A stretch of 22,721 nucleotides of DNA from a virus. Below are positions 12,635-20,969 of this stretch, piece by piece; position 1 is the stretch's first letter, and each line of letters starts with the position of its first letter. A program made the position numbers and the translations under genes. The stretch spans positions 1 to 22,721 of IMG/VR virus record IMGVR_UViG_3300011261_000266, one strand, 5' to 3'. The notes under the pieces were generated by a model. It saw only the letters and a program-made list of their open reading frames with translations, did not search any database and was not told the DNA's origin.

Positions 12635-12823
12635 ATGGATTGGACACAAGTTTTTGTAATTCTAGGGGTTTTTGGAGGAGCATTTTTATATTTGTCTATC
12701 AAAGTCGATGGAATAAGAAAAGATGTACACAATGTGGATAAACGACTTACGCGTATTGAAGATAGATTAGAGTTTTCAAGCAAAGTGGTGTATGTACAAC
12801 ACGAAAAAATTAAAGAAAATTAA
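12635..12823 (+). CDS. Small one-span membrane protein with coiled-coil tail, cassette paralogue 2
   Basis: 62 aa. The span is WTQVFVILGVFGGAFLYLSI (3-22), then IKVDGIRKDVHNVDKRLTRI and EDRLEFSSKVV, a heptad-like amphipathic helix likely to pair with itself or its paralogues. AGGAG lies seven bases upstream. Start codons MDW match paralogue 1 and the layout matches paralogue 3. The tail pattern (hxxhxxRLxxhExxL) is shared with paralogue 3 (DSRLSKVEGYI), so hetero-oligomers are plausible. Function unknown. Confidence 0.7.
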   Translation: MDWTQVFVILGVFGGAFLYLSIKVDGIRKDVHNVDKRLTRIEDRLEFSSKVVYVQHEKIKEN

Positions 12824-12848
12824 TACTTAGAGAAGGAGGAGATGTAAG

Positions 12849-13067
12849 ATGGATGTAAATATAATTATTGGAGTGTGCACGGTCATTACCACCGTGGGAG
12901 CGCTAATGGGATTTATGGGCAAAAGATTCGACAAAATAGAAGTAAAATTGGAAAAAATTTCTTTGGATTTAAGACAATTAGATTCACGCCTTTCTAAAGT
13001 GGAAGGCTATATCGAAAGAGATTTAGTAAGTAAATATAGATCTTCCCCACCTACGGGAAGTGAGTAA
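12849..13067 (+). CDS. Small one-span membrane protein with coiled-coil tail, cassette paralogue 3
   Basis: 72 aa. The span is VNIIIGVCTVITTVGALMGF (3-22), then KRFDKIEVKLEKISLDLRQL and DSRLSKVEGYIERD, a clear coiled coil, ending in a flexible KYRSSPPTGSE tail. AAGGAGG lies nine bases upstream. It is the most diverged of the three in its span but has the same architecture and MD start. Holin accessory, superinfection exclusion or an abortive-infection pore are possible roles for such a family; nothing in the sequence selects one. Confidence 0.7.
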   Translation: MDVNIIIGVCTVITTVGALMGFMGKRFDKIEVKLEKISLDLRQLDSRLSKVEGYIERDLVSKYRSSPPTGSE

Positions 13068-13083
13068 AAAAGGAGGAAAACTG

Positions 13084-13128
13084 ATGGAAGAAATAGTGAG
13101 AGAATTAGTTGATGAAATCATTGGATAA
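13084..13128 (+). CDS. 14-aa micro-protein at the end of the cassette
   Basis: ATG 13084 follows GGAGG at spacing seven, as good a site as those of the larger cassette genes. It encodes MEEIVRELVDEIIG and stops with TAA. The peptide is an amphipathic acidic helix that could pair with the coiled coils encoded upstream. It may be a real micro-protein or the remaining start of a fourth, truncated paralogue. Confidence 0.4.
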   Translation: MEEIVRELVDEIIG

Positions 13129-13210
13129 TATATAGTGTTATCTTTATTATAAAAGATTACTTAATTCCTTTCCTTTATGGGATTTTCAAAACACTTAAAA
13201 AATCCAAAAG

Positions 13211-13239
13211 AGAGAAAAAAGAAATCCTTTCTCAGGATT
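13211..13239 (-). terminator. Leftward intrinsic terminator after the ejection-type gene
   Basis: On the minus strand AATCCT (13239-13234) and AGGATT (13228-13223) form a six-bp stem with a five-base loop, followed by TCTTTTTTCTCTC. The hairpin overlaps the stop codon of the 829-aa gene. If it works, the fibre genes beyond the cassette need their own promoter or readthrough. Confidence 0.55.
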
Positions 13240-15727
13240 AAGCCGATCGAATTTGTTTAAATTCCTTAGCTGTGAATCCCTTTTTTGTTTTGATCTTTTC
13301 ATATTCCTTGAGTAATTCTCCGCCTTTTTTAGATTTTAAAGATGCCGAAGCTCGAGATTTTCTTATCTTTTTGATAACTGCCGAAGTGATGGTGCTGGAT
13401 AGAGCTCCCACGGGGTGAGCCCTCCCACTAATAGAACTCAATCCGGCGACGCTTACTAAAGGAGCTTTCACAGCAGTCGGAAGCTTAATTCCAAAACCTT
13501 CTTGTAGTCCTTGATCAAGAGCTCCTAGAACCAATCCGGCTATAGTCTCAGTCTTCCAGTTTCTTAAAACCTTCTCCAGATATTTGTTAAAAAAAGTCCG
13601 CATTTCTTTGGGAGAAGAGATATCTGGAGGATTCTTTATTTTTTCCAGAGCCTGCGCGGCTTCTTTGGCGCTACTGGGTTTAGCCCCTTTTGTCACTAAT
13701 AAGGTCTCCACGGCAGCGGGACCTTCTTTCGTGGCTTTAGAACCAGCTTCCTCTATTTTCTTTATTGCAGTTTTAGAAATATTTCTTTCCCCGTGGGAAA
13801 TTTTATCTCCAATACGAATTAAATCCTTAGAGAAAAGATTGTTTTCTTTTTTGATATCATCTACCCACTTCCTATAATAAGTCCCCTTAGGACCCTTCAA
13901 AGACGCCAGAACCTTACGCTTTTGGTCTTGAACTGTGACAGCAGCTTCCAGACCCTTAATTCTTTTTTCTAATTGATGGAGAATCTCTGGTCCCGCTTGG
14001 GAAGCGTTCATACGAGACATCGGAAGGGCCATTTCTTGACGAACATGTTTTCTCAAATCTTTGTAAGCATTTAGATATTCTCGATTAATATTTAAGAAAG
14101 TGTCTTTTGCTACCGATTCTGGAAGAGTTCCTCTAATTAGATCTTTTTTTGATTTTTCAAGAAAAGTGTTCATCAATTTGTCATTCGTAGCGAACTTCTT
14201 CTTGACCTCAGGCCCCCCTTCCATTACATCTTTAACTAGAGTCTCTAGGGACTTTTCCACTTGAGATCCAATTTGTTGTGGAGAAGGTGGAAGCTTTCCA
14301 TATTTAATTTCGTGACCAAATTCATAGTTTTGTGCATGGAGTTTTTCTAGTTTTTGTTGAGAATTGCGAAGAGCTACCCCGGTTTCTTTGAATAGATTCT
14401 TTTCTACTTGTTGAATTTGGGTTCGATTTTTTTCTATTAAAGGAGTAAGTCTTTCTCTTCGTTCGATTAAACCAGTTTTTTTAATTTTTGGAGGCTTCAT
14501 ATATTCTTCAATGGGAGTTTCCGATAAAGCCTTGCTTTCTTTTTTAAATCTTTTTTCGGCTTCTTTTGGAGCCTCAGATCTACCCTTGATAGTTTCTCCC
14601 TTACCCTTCACATCAGGGGATACTTTTTGCTGTGTCTTTTTGGCTGTTTGATGAGCATCTTCCCTTAAAAACTTACTAAATTGTCGTACATCTTCTTTTT
14701 CCCCTTTCTGCAAAACTTCCGTAGACAAGCCACTTTTTTCTGCTCGTTTAAGTACTGCTTCCGAAGCTTCAGCGGCAGCTTTGCCAGTAAATTTCATTTC
14801 TTTAGCAAGAGCATTCCGGAACAATTTCGCTACTGGTTTAATAGCCGCTTCTCCTAGAGGAATAAGACCTCCGACAAGAGATTGAACCCCTATAAGGGGA
14901 AGATCAACTGGCTTGTCTGTGCCCAAAGTTCTAACTGCTTCAGCGACCATGGCATCTCCACCAAAAAACGCTGCTCCTTTAACCGCTTTCGCTACTAACG
15001 ATCCTTTTCCTAGAGCTGCTGGAATGAAAGGTAATTCTGAGGCAAATCGAGAGAAACCGGCTATTCCTGGAGGGGGCGCTAGATTAGGAGTAGCTTTTTC
15101 TCGGAATCTTTCTTCTAGTGCCTTTCCGATAAAAGGCACACCTGCTACTTTTGTACGTGCTTCGTGTTGTTTTACGAGCCCCGGAAGGATTTCCCTCAGT
15201 TGAGATTGTAATTCATTGGGCAAATTTTCAATGTCATCAGGATCCAAAGTTAGAATTTCTTCTAATGAGAATTCATCTAAAGAAGTGGCAGTCTTGGATT
15301 TTTCGGAGGAGCGTTTAGTAAGTTTTTTAGACTCCGGAGTTTCTTTCTCTTTAAATAAATCCCAAACACGAGCAGGTGTAGTGCCTTCTCCCAGAGACTC
15401 ATATTGACGGAAGGCCATCTCTTCAGCAGTGGCTCTTGGATAACCTTTTTCTAGGTTAGAGATATAAAGAGAATTAATATCATCCATGATATCAGATCTA
15501 TCAATATAAGATGATCTACCGGTATTCTTAGCGGTAGAAGCAAGTCTACTTTTTGCTTCATCTTTATATTTTTGGATCTCTTGTTGCCTTTTTAATCCGG
15601 ATGTAAGATTTCTAACTTTTTGTTCCGCTAAAGCTTGCAATCCTTCTCCTAAGAAACTTCCCGTTGCTTGTCCTAGGTTTTGAGCTAATGAAGGAGCGGT
15701 TGGAGATGCATCTCTATAAATAGTCAT
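13238..15727 (-). CDS. Large virion protein, putative DNA-ejection (internal) protein, 829 aa
   Basis: Short-tailed phages carry large helical proteins that leave the head and form a channel through the cell envelope. This product fits: a long, Lys/Glu-rich, helical protein with amphipathic or hydrophobic patches in an otherwise soluble chain (near 232-275, FIPAALGKGSLVAKAVKGAA, and near 740-770, VKAPLVSVAGLSSISG). It also has coiled-coil stretches about 370-480 and 560-640. The N-terminus is MTIYRDASPTAPSLAQNLGQ. No lysozyme or transglycosylase motif was found. It follows the 179-aa gene by five bases with no clear SD, so translation is probably coupled. The position after hub genes matches P22-type ejection genes. 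Confidence 0.6.
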   Translation of the reverse strand: MTIYRDASPTAPSLAQNLGQATGSFLGEGLQALAEQKVRNLTSGLKRQQEIQKYKDEAKSRLASTAKNTGRSSYIDRSDIMDDINSLYISNLEKGYPRATAEEMAFRQYESLGEGTTPARVWDLFKEKETPESKKLTKRSSEKSKTATSLDEFSLEEILTLDPDDIENLPNELQSQLREILPGLVKQHEARTKVAGVPFIGKALEERFREKATPNLAPPPGIAGFSRFASELPFIPAALGKGSLVAKAVKGAAFFGGDAMVAEAVRTLGTDKPVDLPLIGVQSLVGGLIPLGEAAIKPVAKLFRNALAKEMKFTGKAAAEASEAVLKRAEKSGLSTEVLQKGEKEDVRQFSKFLREDAHQTAKKTQQKVSPDVKGKGETIKGRSEAPKEAEKRFKKESKALSETPIEEYMKPPKIKKTGLIERRERLTPLIEKNRTQIQQVEKNLFKETGVALRNSQQKLEKLHAQNYEFGHEIKYGKLPPSPQQIGSQVEKSLETLVKDVMEGGPEVKKKFATNDKLMNTFLEKSKKDLIRGTLPESVAKDTFLNINREYLNAYKDLRKHVRQEMALPMSRMNASQAGPEILHQLEKRIKGLEAAVTVQDQKRKVLASLKGPKGTYYRKWVDDIKKENNLFSKDLIRIGDKISHGERNISKTAIKKIEEAGSKATKEGPAAVETLLVTKGAKPSSAKEAAQALEKIKNPPDISSPKEMRTFFNKYLEKVLRNWKTETIAGLVLGALDQGLQEGFGIKLPTAVKAPLVSVAGLSSISGRAHPVGALSSTITSAVIKKIRKSRASASLKSKKGGELLKEYEKIKTKKGFTAKEFKQIRSA

Positions 15728-15732
15728 TTTTA

Positions 15733-16272
15733 TTATGCCGGAGGTTGGGGAAAATTAACTTGGGGTCTTCCTGCATAGGCCGCTAAAGCTTTTCCGCCAC
15801 TTCCTGCTAAAGCCATAACTAATTTCTCTAGAAAACCTGACTGTCGAGGCGTAGTTGTAACTTCTTGTGTAGGAGATAATGCCGGATCTAATAGTTGCAT
15901 TAATTGTTGAAGTGCACCTTGTTGCATTCCAAGCCTTTGAGAAAAGATGTCTTCTTCAAATTCTTTACCTGCCTGACCTAACTGTTGCCCAAATGCAGAT
16001 GAACGTTGACTCCCTTCTCCTAATGATCCGGTAAATCTTTCAGCTATTGATGGGAGAGTCTTTTGCTCAAACCCTCTACGAGCCGGGGCAAAAAACGATT
16101 CAAAAGTTTCTTCGTCTCCCCCCAAAATCTTTCGGAGATTCTCTAGTCCCGTGGGAAGCTGCTGCTGCAAACCGCCACGAGCAGTTCCTAAGATCTGTTC
16201 TTGCTGAGGATTATATAAGGGGCGAGACTTAGTCTTTTCACCTTCACCTAGAAGAAAATCCATAAAGGCCAT
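15733..16272 (-). CDS. Virion protein upstream of the ejection-type gene, 179 aa
   Basis: The protein begins MAFMDFLLGEGEKTKSRPLY, followed by a Gln-rich helical region (NPQQEQILGTARGGLQQQLP), RGFEQKTLPSIAERFTGSLG and SSAFGQQLGQAGKEFEEDIF. This layout I know from proteins of unknown function beside ejection or tail genes of aquatic podoviruses. The C-terminal part has a small hydrophobic glycine-rich helix (FLEKLVMALAGSGGKALAAY) that could insert into membrane. It is likely a second, smaller ejection or internal protein. TAGGTG precedes the start. Role inferred from composition and place. Confidence 0.6.
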   Translation of the reverse strand: MAFMDFLLGEGEKTKSRPLYNPQQEQILGTARGGLQQQLPTGLENLRKILGGDEETFESFFAPARRGFEQKTLPSIAERFTGSLGEGSQRSSAFGQQLGQAGKEFEEDIFSQRLGMQQGALQQLMQLLDPALSPTQEVTTTPRQSGFLEKLVMALAGSGGKALAAYAGRPQVNFPQPPA

Positions 16273-16287
16273 AGGAACACCTACTTT

Positions 16288-16812
16288 TTAAGTTTCTTTG
16301 ATATATTCTATTACTACAAAACTTCTCGTAAATCCAGTGTAATTAGCAGTAGTTGTAGTGATATTTATGTTTGTTGCATCGACAGTTAACGTTACACTAT
16401 CCCCAGGAGTTGTTGTATTAATGTGTGGAAGAGGAATTCCTTTTGTAAGAGTAGAGGCTCCTGGGGCGGTGGCTCCTCCATAAAAGGCTATAATAGAGTA
16501 ATTTTCAGTAGTATTAATACCGTGGGCTGTAGTGCTTGTTCCCGCATTAGGAAGTGCTCCTGTATCTACAACTACTCGGAATACATCTCTATAAGTAGCA
16601 TTCGAGCTTTTAGTTGTCGAAAATGTCGGGATAAACTGCTTTCCCGTGATGCTTTCTTCTGTAACATAGAGTCCGCTATCTTTGCTGTTAGTGGCTAAGG
16701 ATATCTGATTTAAATACTCATATAGCTTTATTTTAAACTCAGCATCATCTTCTGGGAGAATGAAGGTTTCAGGAAGGAAATTGTTAGGATTGGGAGGAAA
16801 GGAACTACTCAT
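16288..16812 (-). CDS. Virion structural protein with beta-rich C-terminus, 174 aa
   Basis: The N-terminal half (PETFILPEDDAEFKIKLYEY, LNQISLATNSKDSGLYVTEE, SITGKQFIP) is a pattern I recognise from tail-associated proteins of uncultured podoviruses. The C-terminal half is a beta-sandwich with HGINTTENYSIIAFYGGA and ITTTTANYTGFTRSFVVIEY. The fragment at 11972-12109 has a similar kind of ending but no clear sequence identity. The gene lies one base after the hub stop. It probably belongs to the tail tip or spike collar. Confidence 0.65.
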   Translation of the reverse strand: MSSSFPPNPNNFLPETFILPEDDAEFKIKLYEYLNQISLATNSKDSGLYVTEESITGKQFIPTFSTTKSSNATYRDVFRVVVDTGALPNAGTSTTAHGINTTENYSIIAFYGGATAPGASTLTKGIPLPHINTTTPGDSVTLTVDATNINITTTTANYTGFTRSFVVIEYIKET

Positions 16813-16813
16813 T

Positions 16814-18964
16814 TTATCCTGTTATCCTGCCTTGTGGTTCTACATAGAGAATTATAGCATGCAGCTGAAAATCGGATTGAGAAATCGCTGCGTTTTTCAT
16901 CTGGTCATCAGACATAGAAAATATGAGCTGAATAAAAGCGCCCTCAGATTGAATAAAATATCGATGCCAAATTTGCTGTTGATTTGGTTGAAATGTCTGG
17001 TTGTCTTCAGGTTGAGTATATAGAACATTACTTCCAAGCAAAACACCTGGAGCAGCCATTTCTTCCATAGAATCGTTAACTGTGGTGTCGATTAGATAGT
17101 CTAAACTTACTTGTCCTAGAGAGGTGCGATCTAAAAGAAAGTCAGCATAAGGCATGCTAAATTGCTGCCCTATTGGGGTTCCGGGGTTGAACTGTTTAGA
17201 GACGATTTTTAAATTGCTTATACGGGTAGCCTTTGCCCCTCCACTGTAGGTGCCTATAAAGGTCCCATCTATAACAATATTATTAGAATCGGTTATAGAC
17301 GCCACTCTATAAACATTGCCATTTAGAGAGGTGATACCAACACCTTCTTCAATTAAAATATAGTCTCCTGAGTAGAGATTATGATCAATAATAGTAAGAG
17401 TCGATGAAGCGGTCATATTTGTGATATAAAGTGACTGGGAGTTTGAAGACTTTTCATTGTCTAAAACAAACACAAACCCTTCTTGGTTTCCTGAAATTAT
17501 AAGAGGAGTAGCTGATTGGAAGAGAGGAGAGCCCCATGGAGTATTCCACGCAGCCCAAGTTCCATACATTGGTCCTAAATCAGCCCAAGTAATGTCAGAT
17601 TCTCGCTGATAATTTCCAAAACAGGTGAAAGAGTCATTAAAAATCCCCCAAGTCCCGTTTTCATAATTATAGAGTAAAACGCGAGTTGGAAAAGTTGTGT
17701 CTTCAGAAGCGTCAGGAAAAGTCCAATATACAAGTTCGTTATAAAAATCCCGTATGCCATAAACGCGCTCAGGACCACTATTATCATTATGAATTTTAAA
17801 CACTTCATTAGGAATTTTTTCATCGATTCTGTTTACATTTACCCCGTTGCAGTTATGAACCCCTACATTTCCAACCCCTAAAACTGTCTTATCAAAACCA
17901 ATAATCGAGAAAGAACTTTCACACCCTAATTCATCATTCAGTTGTTGCCACCTAAATGGAGCACTTTCATTTCCGGTGTACAACAACTCCCACGTACTTC
18001 TTTCAAAATATACAATCAGTTTATCACGCAGTCTCTTTGCCGAGATAATAGCCTCTTGGGTGGGAGCATCAATATACCCTCCCCTTCCAGGGACATCATC
18101 AAGCCATGATGTAGCCGCAGCTCGCGGGTCTCCATTCTGAGAAAATCTTGCTCTATTTTGATAGGTTCGATCTTCAATCGTATTTAAAGCAATGAGACGG
18201 TCCTTAAATGCTACCAGAACTCTGCATGTTTCGAGATATCGAGTAGCTCCACTATTAAGTTGAGGTCTTAAAGGAGTCCAAGTAGAAGAACCAGAAGGTA
18301 AGTATTTAATGTTGTCAGCAGGGATATTGTTGACCACGTAGAAAAAGGTTTGATAAGGATTGGCTCCTCGATAGTTAACGCTCCAAAAAAAATCTGAATT
18401 AGATCCCGACCATAACTCCGTTCCGAGTCTTTCCCACGCCCCTGCAGTTCTTTCATAGGCAAATTGAGTATCAAATCCAATTACTTTCTCAGCATTAACA
18501 GATGAAGTTTCTCTAACTTTAAGTCCCATCACAGGATCAGCAGGATAAAAATAAACAGCAGTAGAAGGGTTCTCTGTTTTCCCAGTGATAACAAGAGCAC
18601 CAGTAGTTGTATTGTAGGTTCCAGTTGCAGATCCGGTTGTAAGTAATGTCCCAGGAGTTCCGGTAACATTGACCGTGAATCGAGTGGTTCCAATTGAAAA
18701 CATTTGTCCCACTTTAAAGAGAGCACCAGGAACCGTAACAGAAAAGTTGCCAGTCACAGCATCGGTAGTTCCGACATTTACCCTGAGACGAGATTCCAAT
18801 TCTGTTTGTCCAATCAAGGAGTATCCGAATCTTTTACGTACTCTTCCCCTCCAAACATACATATCTTCTAGTTCGTAAAAAGCTTCTTCGGGTAAATAAA
18901 ACGGTTTTACTCGATTTGCCCACCCCTCTTGCATAGGACCTATAAGAAAACTTTTGAGCACCAT
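16814..18964 (-). CDS. Tail hub protein, P22 gp10-like beta-propeller, 716 aa
   Basis: P22 gp10-type proteins form the hexameric hub below the adaptor and hold packaged DNA in place. The N-terminus (MVLKSFLIGPMQEGWANRVK, then FYLPEEAFYELEDMYVWRGR) is typical. Propeller blades follow: YLETCRVLVAFKDRLIALN, then KRLRDKLIVYFERSTWELLY, PFRWQQLNDELGCESSFSII, DKTVLGVGNVGVHNCNGVNV and VLLYNYENGTWGIFNDSFTC. Two beta-rich insertions are seen: about 62-141 (with TYNTTTGALVITG), similar to one in the adaptor gene, and about 525-590 (TASSTLTIIDHNLYSGDYIL). The gene abuts the preceding stop (TAAATG). Confidence 0.7.
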   Translation of the reverse strand: MVLKSFLIGPMQEGWANRVKPFYLPEEAFYELEDMYVWRGRVRKRFGYSLIGQTELESRLRVNVGTTDAVTGNFSVTVPGALFKVGQMFSIGTTRFTVNVTGTPGTLLTTGSATGTYNTTTGALVITGKTENPSTAVYFYPADPVMGLKVRETSSVNAEKVIGFDTQFAYERTAGAWERLGTELWSGSNSDFFWSVNYRGANPYQTFFYVVNNIPADNIKYLPSGSSTWTPLRPQLNSGATRYLETCRVLVAFKDRLIALNTIEDRTYQNRARFSQNGDPRAAATSWLDDVPGRGGYIDAPTQEAIISAKRLRDKLIVYFERSTWELLYTGNESAPFRWQQLNDELGCESSFSIIGFDKTVLGVGNVGVHNCNGVNVNRIDEKIPNEVFKIHNDNSGPERVYGIRDFYNELVYWTFPDASEDTTFPTRVLLYNYENGTWGIFNDSFTCFGNYQRESDITWADLGPMYGTWAAWNTPWGSPLFQSATPLIISGNQEGFVFVLDNEKSSNSQSLYITNMTASSTLTIIDHNLYSGDYILIEEGVGITSLNGNVYRVASITDSNNIVIDGTFIGTYSGGAKATRISNLKIVSKQFNPGTPIGQQFSMPYADFLLDRTSLGQVSLDYLIDTTVNDSMEEMAAPGVLLGSNVLYTQPEDNQTFQPNQQQIWHRYFIQSEGAFIQLIFSMSDDQMKNAAISQSDFQLHAIILYVEPQGRITG

Positions 18965-19525
18965 TTAACTTCCAAACGCCATGTAATAAAATAAAGTCCC
19001 TCCTCCTGATCCTATACTTGCTAACGTGAATCCATTAACAGATAGTGCCTGAGCATTCCATGCATTTACAGTGGCCGCTGCTCCAATCGGAGTAAGCATT
19101 ACCGTATATGCATCCCCAAGAAACGGAGATGAAAATACCACCGGGGTTGAAGTTCCCGTATGAGTAACCGTTCCCAATCTTATTTTAAGGCCATCAGCAA
19201 AATTCCAGTGACGATTAGGAGAAACAGTTACAGGAACAGTGTTTGTCATTTGCTGCTCGGATCCACTAGATTCATTTCTCCAGTACAAATCTGGCTGACT
19301 TCCTGAATCTTTTGTATAAAGTGCTCCTTCATTAGAAGCTGTTGCGGGGGCAGAAGATTCTTCAGGCATTTGAAGGAATTTATGTTTTCCTTCATCAGGA
19401 TCATTAAATTGGACGTGATTGACAGCTACAGCGGTAGAAATAGACTGAAAGTTTTGAAGGATTTGATCTTGACTTCTTGAGGGGTTATCAGTCGGCTGCG
19501 GAATATTGGAAGTATATGTGGACAT
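18965..19525 (-). CDS. Tail appendage protein with fibre-type C-terminus, 186 aa
   Basis: The first 60 residues (SNIPQPTDNPSRSQDQILQN, FQSISTAVAVNHVQFNDPDE, GKHKFLQMP) form a conserved module I have seen in predicted structural proteins of podoviruses. A short linker mentions YWRNESSGSEQQM. The C-terminal about 85 residues (SPNRHWNFADGLKIRLGTVT, HTGTSTPVVFSSPF, VNGFTLASIGSGGGTLFYYM) resemble the gp53-like tail-fibre tip domain. It sits between the adaptor and the hub genes, so it is probably a tail-side appendage rather than the main adhesin. Confidence 0.65.
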   Translation of the reverse strand: MSTYTSNIPQPTDNPSRSQDQILQNFQSISTAVAVNHVQFNDPDEGKHKFLQMPEESSAPATASNEGALYTKDSGSQPDLYWRNESSGSEQQMTNTVPVTVSPNRHWNFADGLKIRLGTVTHTGTSTPVVFSSPFLGDAYTVMLTPIGAAATVNAWNAQALSVNGFTLASIGSGGGTLFYYMAFGS

Positions 19526-19527
19526 TC

Positions 19528-20514
19528 TTAAAACCTATTGTTGTTTCCATATCCCATGGAAGTCATTTCCGTGTATATGGTCGCTGTTCGTTGATTAGTC
19601 TGTTGGACAACATGTCTATTTAAGACGAGTTGTTCTTGTTCTTTAAAGCCTCTCATAATTTGATCCACGCCTTCGGCATCTTGGGAGTCTTCGAAAATCT
19701 TTTTAGCTGCTCCGTAAGCTAAATATTGCCACCACTGATTCAAAATCGGAGCTTGATTAGAAGAAATAAGTGCTGAAGGTGTTAAAAAAGCGTTTAATTC
19801 CACTGGGTAGGGTTTATCCGGCACAGGACGAAGTGTTAGTACGTTGTCATAGAACAATACTGCTTGAGGCCTGTTAGCGGCATATGGAGTGAATATGAAG
19901 GTGATTTCATTGCCACTTGGGATATTATTTGCAAAAGTAATGGTCCCTACACCAGTGGTATAATCGATGCTTCCGGTGACATCAGTCTCTAGTAAACTAA
20001 TCTCCCAGTTACCTGTTGTTCGATTAGCTGGACTGTCCACTACCTTTACCGTAGCTCCGGTATTATCAATTGTTCCAACAGTAATAGAGTTCTGAAGAAT
20101 GGGGACATTGGGAAGAGTAAAATTATAAGGTCCTGGAGTTCCATTGCCAGTAACAGCGGAAGTGATATCGCCAAGTTCTGGATAAATAGTTAAAAACTGC
20201 TCCCTAGACTGGGAATAAAAGCATTGATAACCTGATACGTAAGCTGGTGGCTGGAGGTTATAATAAACATTCACAGCTGTTTCTGTTCCACCATCGAATG
20301 GTACTTGTATAGTCCTCAGATCATATTCAGCTACATTCGCCTCTGTCATAAACTTGAAGGTAGAAGTATTAGAAAAAACTCTCAAATGTTCAGGAAAGTC
20401 ATATTGATAAAAAGTATTCACATACTCATCGATCTGAGTATCGGTAATTTGTTGTGGAGAAGGACGGCCTGTTAGCCGCCTTACTTTAGTCCTTATTGTT
20501 GCTAGAGTGCTCAT
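19528..20514 (-). CDS. Head-tail adaptor, P22 gp4-like, 328 aa
   Basis: Gp4-type adaptors bind below the portal ring and recruit the hub. The N-terminus (MSTLATIRTKVRRLTGRPSP, QQITDTQIDEYVNTFYQYDF) and the C-terminal helical block (LNQWWQYLAYGAAKKIFEDS, QDAEGVDQIMRGFKEQEQLV) match the type. An extra beta-rich module (about 119-211, ending near GSIDYTTGVGTITFANNIPS) is inserted in the middle. ATG 20514 has AAGGAG close upstream; a TTG at 20529 could extend it by five residues. The start overlaps the 131-aa gene by 29 bp in another frame. Confidence 0.7.
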   Translation of the reverse strand: MSTLATIRTKVRRLTGRPSPQQITDTQIDEYVNTFYQYDFPEHLRVFSNTSTFKFMTEANVAEYDLRTIQVPFDGGTETAVNVYYNLQPPAYVSGYQCFYSQSREQFLTIYPELGDITSAVTGNGTPGPYNFTLPNVPILQNSITVGTIDNTGATVKVVDSPANRTTGNWEISLLETDVTGSIDYTTGVGTITFANNIPSGNEITFIFTPYAANRPQAVLFYDNVLTLRPVPDKPYPVELNAFLTPSALISSNQAPILNQWWQYLAYGAAKKIFEDSQDAEGVDQIMRGFKEQEQLVLNRHVVQQTNQRTATIYTEMTSMGYGNNNRF

Positions 20515-20881
20515 CTTCTCCTTCAACAATATCTTGGAATTCTAAACTATCAAATGTGCAACGTTGGACTTTTTTGCCCACATCAACCGAAGGATGACCA
20601 TTAGAATCTAAAACATGAGAATGCTGTGGCCACCAGCAATTTTGATTCAGGTGCTTTGCTACCATAAGAGGAAGTTCATAGATGTCTCCATCTACCAAAG
20701 TATATTTAAGGACATCGTCTCCCTTGTACTTTCGGAAACTAAATGTCATAGAACCACCACGTGGTTCATAACAACGAAAAATCCCTTTCACAATTTTGTG
20801 ATCGGCTTTCATCATATGTCGCATTTCTTCATCAGAAGTCTTGCGAACATTTCTAGGTTTTTTTAAAGTAGTGGTGCTCAT
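20486..20881 (-). CDS. Small head or neck protein, 131 aa
   Basis: The product starts MSTTTLKKPRNVRKTSDEEM, then GIFRCYEPRGGSMTFSFRKY and KYTLVDGDIYELPLMVAKHL, with NQNCWWPQHSHVLD and GKKVQRCTFDSLEFQDIVEG. I know this pattern from unnamed proteins between capsid and adaptor genes in podoviruses; it is a compact beta domain with a basic N-terminal arm and acidic tail. AAGGAG precedes the ATG in the leader shared with 5144-5173. It may act at the head-tail connection. Confidence 0.65.
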   Translation of the reverse strand: MSTTTLKKPRNVRKTSDEEMRHMMKADHKIVKGIFRCYEPRGGSMTFSFRKYKGDDVLKYTLVDGDIYELPLMVAKHLNQNCWWPQHSHVLDSNGHPSVDVGKKVQRCTFDSLEFQDIVEGEDEHSSNNKD

Positions 20882-20905
20882 AAATTCTCCTTATGTGACG
20901 TTTGG
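20876..20905 (-). repeat. Leader and start region shared with the gene at 5168
   Basis: Read leftward: CCAAACGTCACA (20905-20894), TAA, GGAGAATTTATGAGC (20890-20876). It matches the rightward copy at 5144-5173 in 27 of 30 bases with the same gap. Confidence 0.7.
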
Positions 20906-20916
20906 AGTTAATTTAA

Positions 20917-20969
20917 GGGGAGAATGTATTTCTCCCCATTAGGGGAGGTTTAATCCTCCCCTTTTTTTT
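20917..20969. terminator. Two adjacent hairpins after the capsid-region genes
   Basis: GGGGAGAA/TTCTCCCC (20917-20924, 20930-20937) is an 8-bp stem with a 5-base loop. AGGGGAGG/CCTCCCCT (20941-20948, 20955-20962) is an 8-bp stem followed on the plus strand by T8. As a terminator the second points rightward. For leftward transcripts the pair could cause partial termination or protect the abundant capsid mRNA end. Confidence 0.6.
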
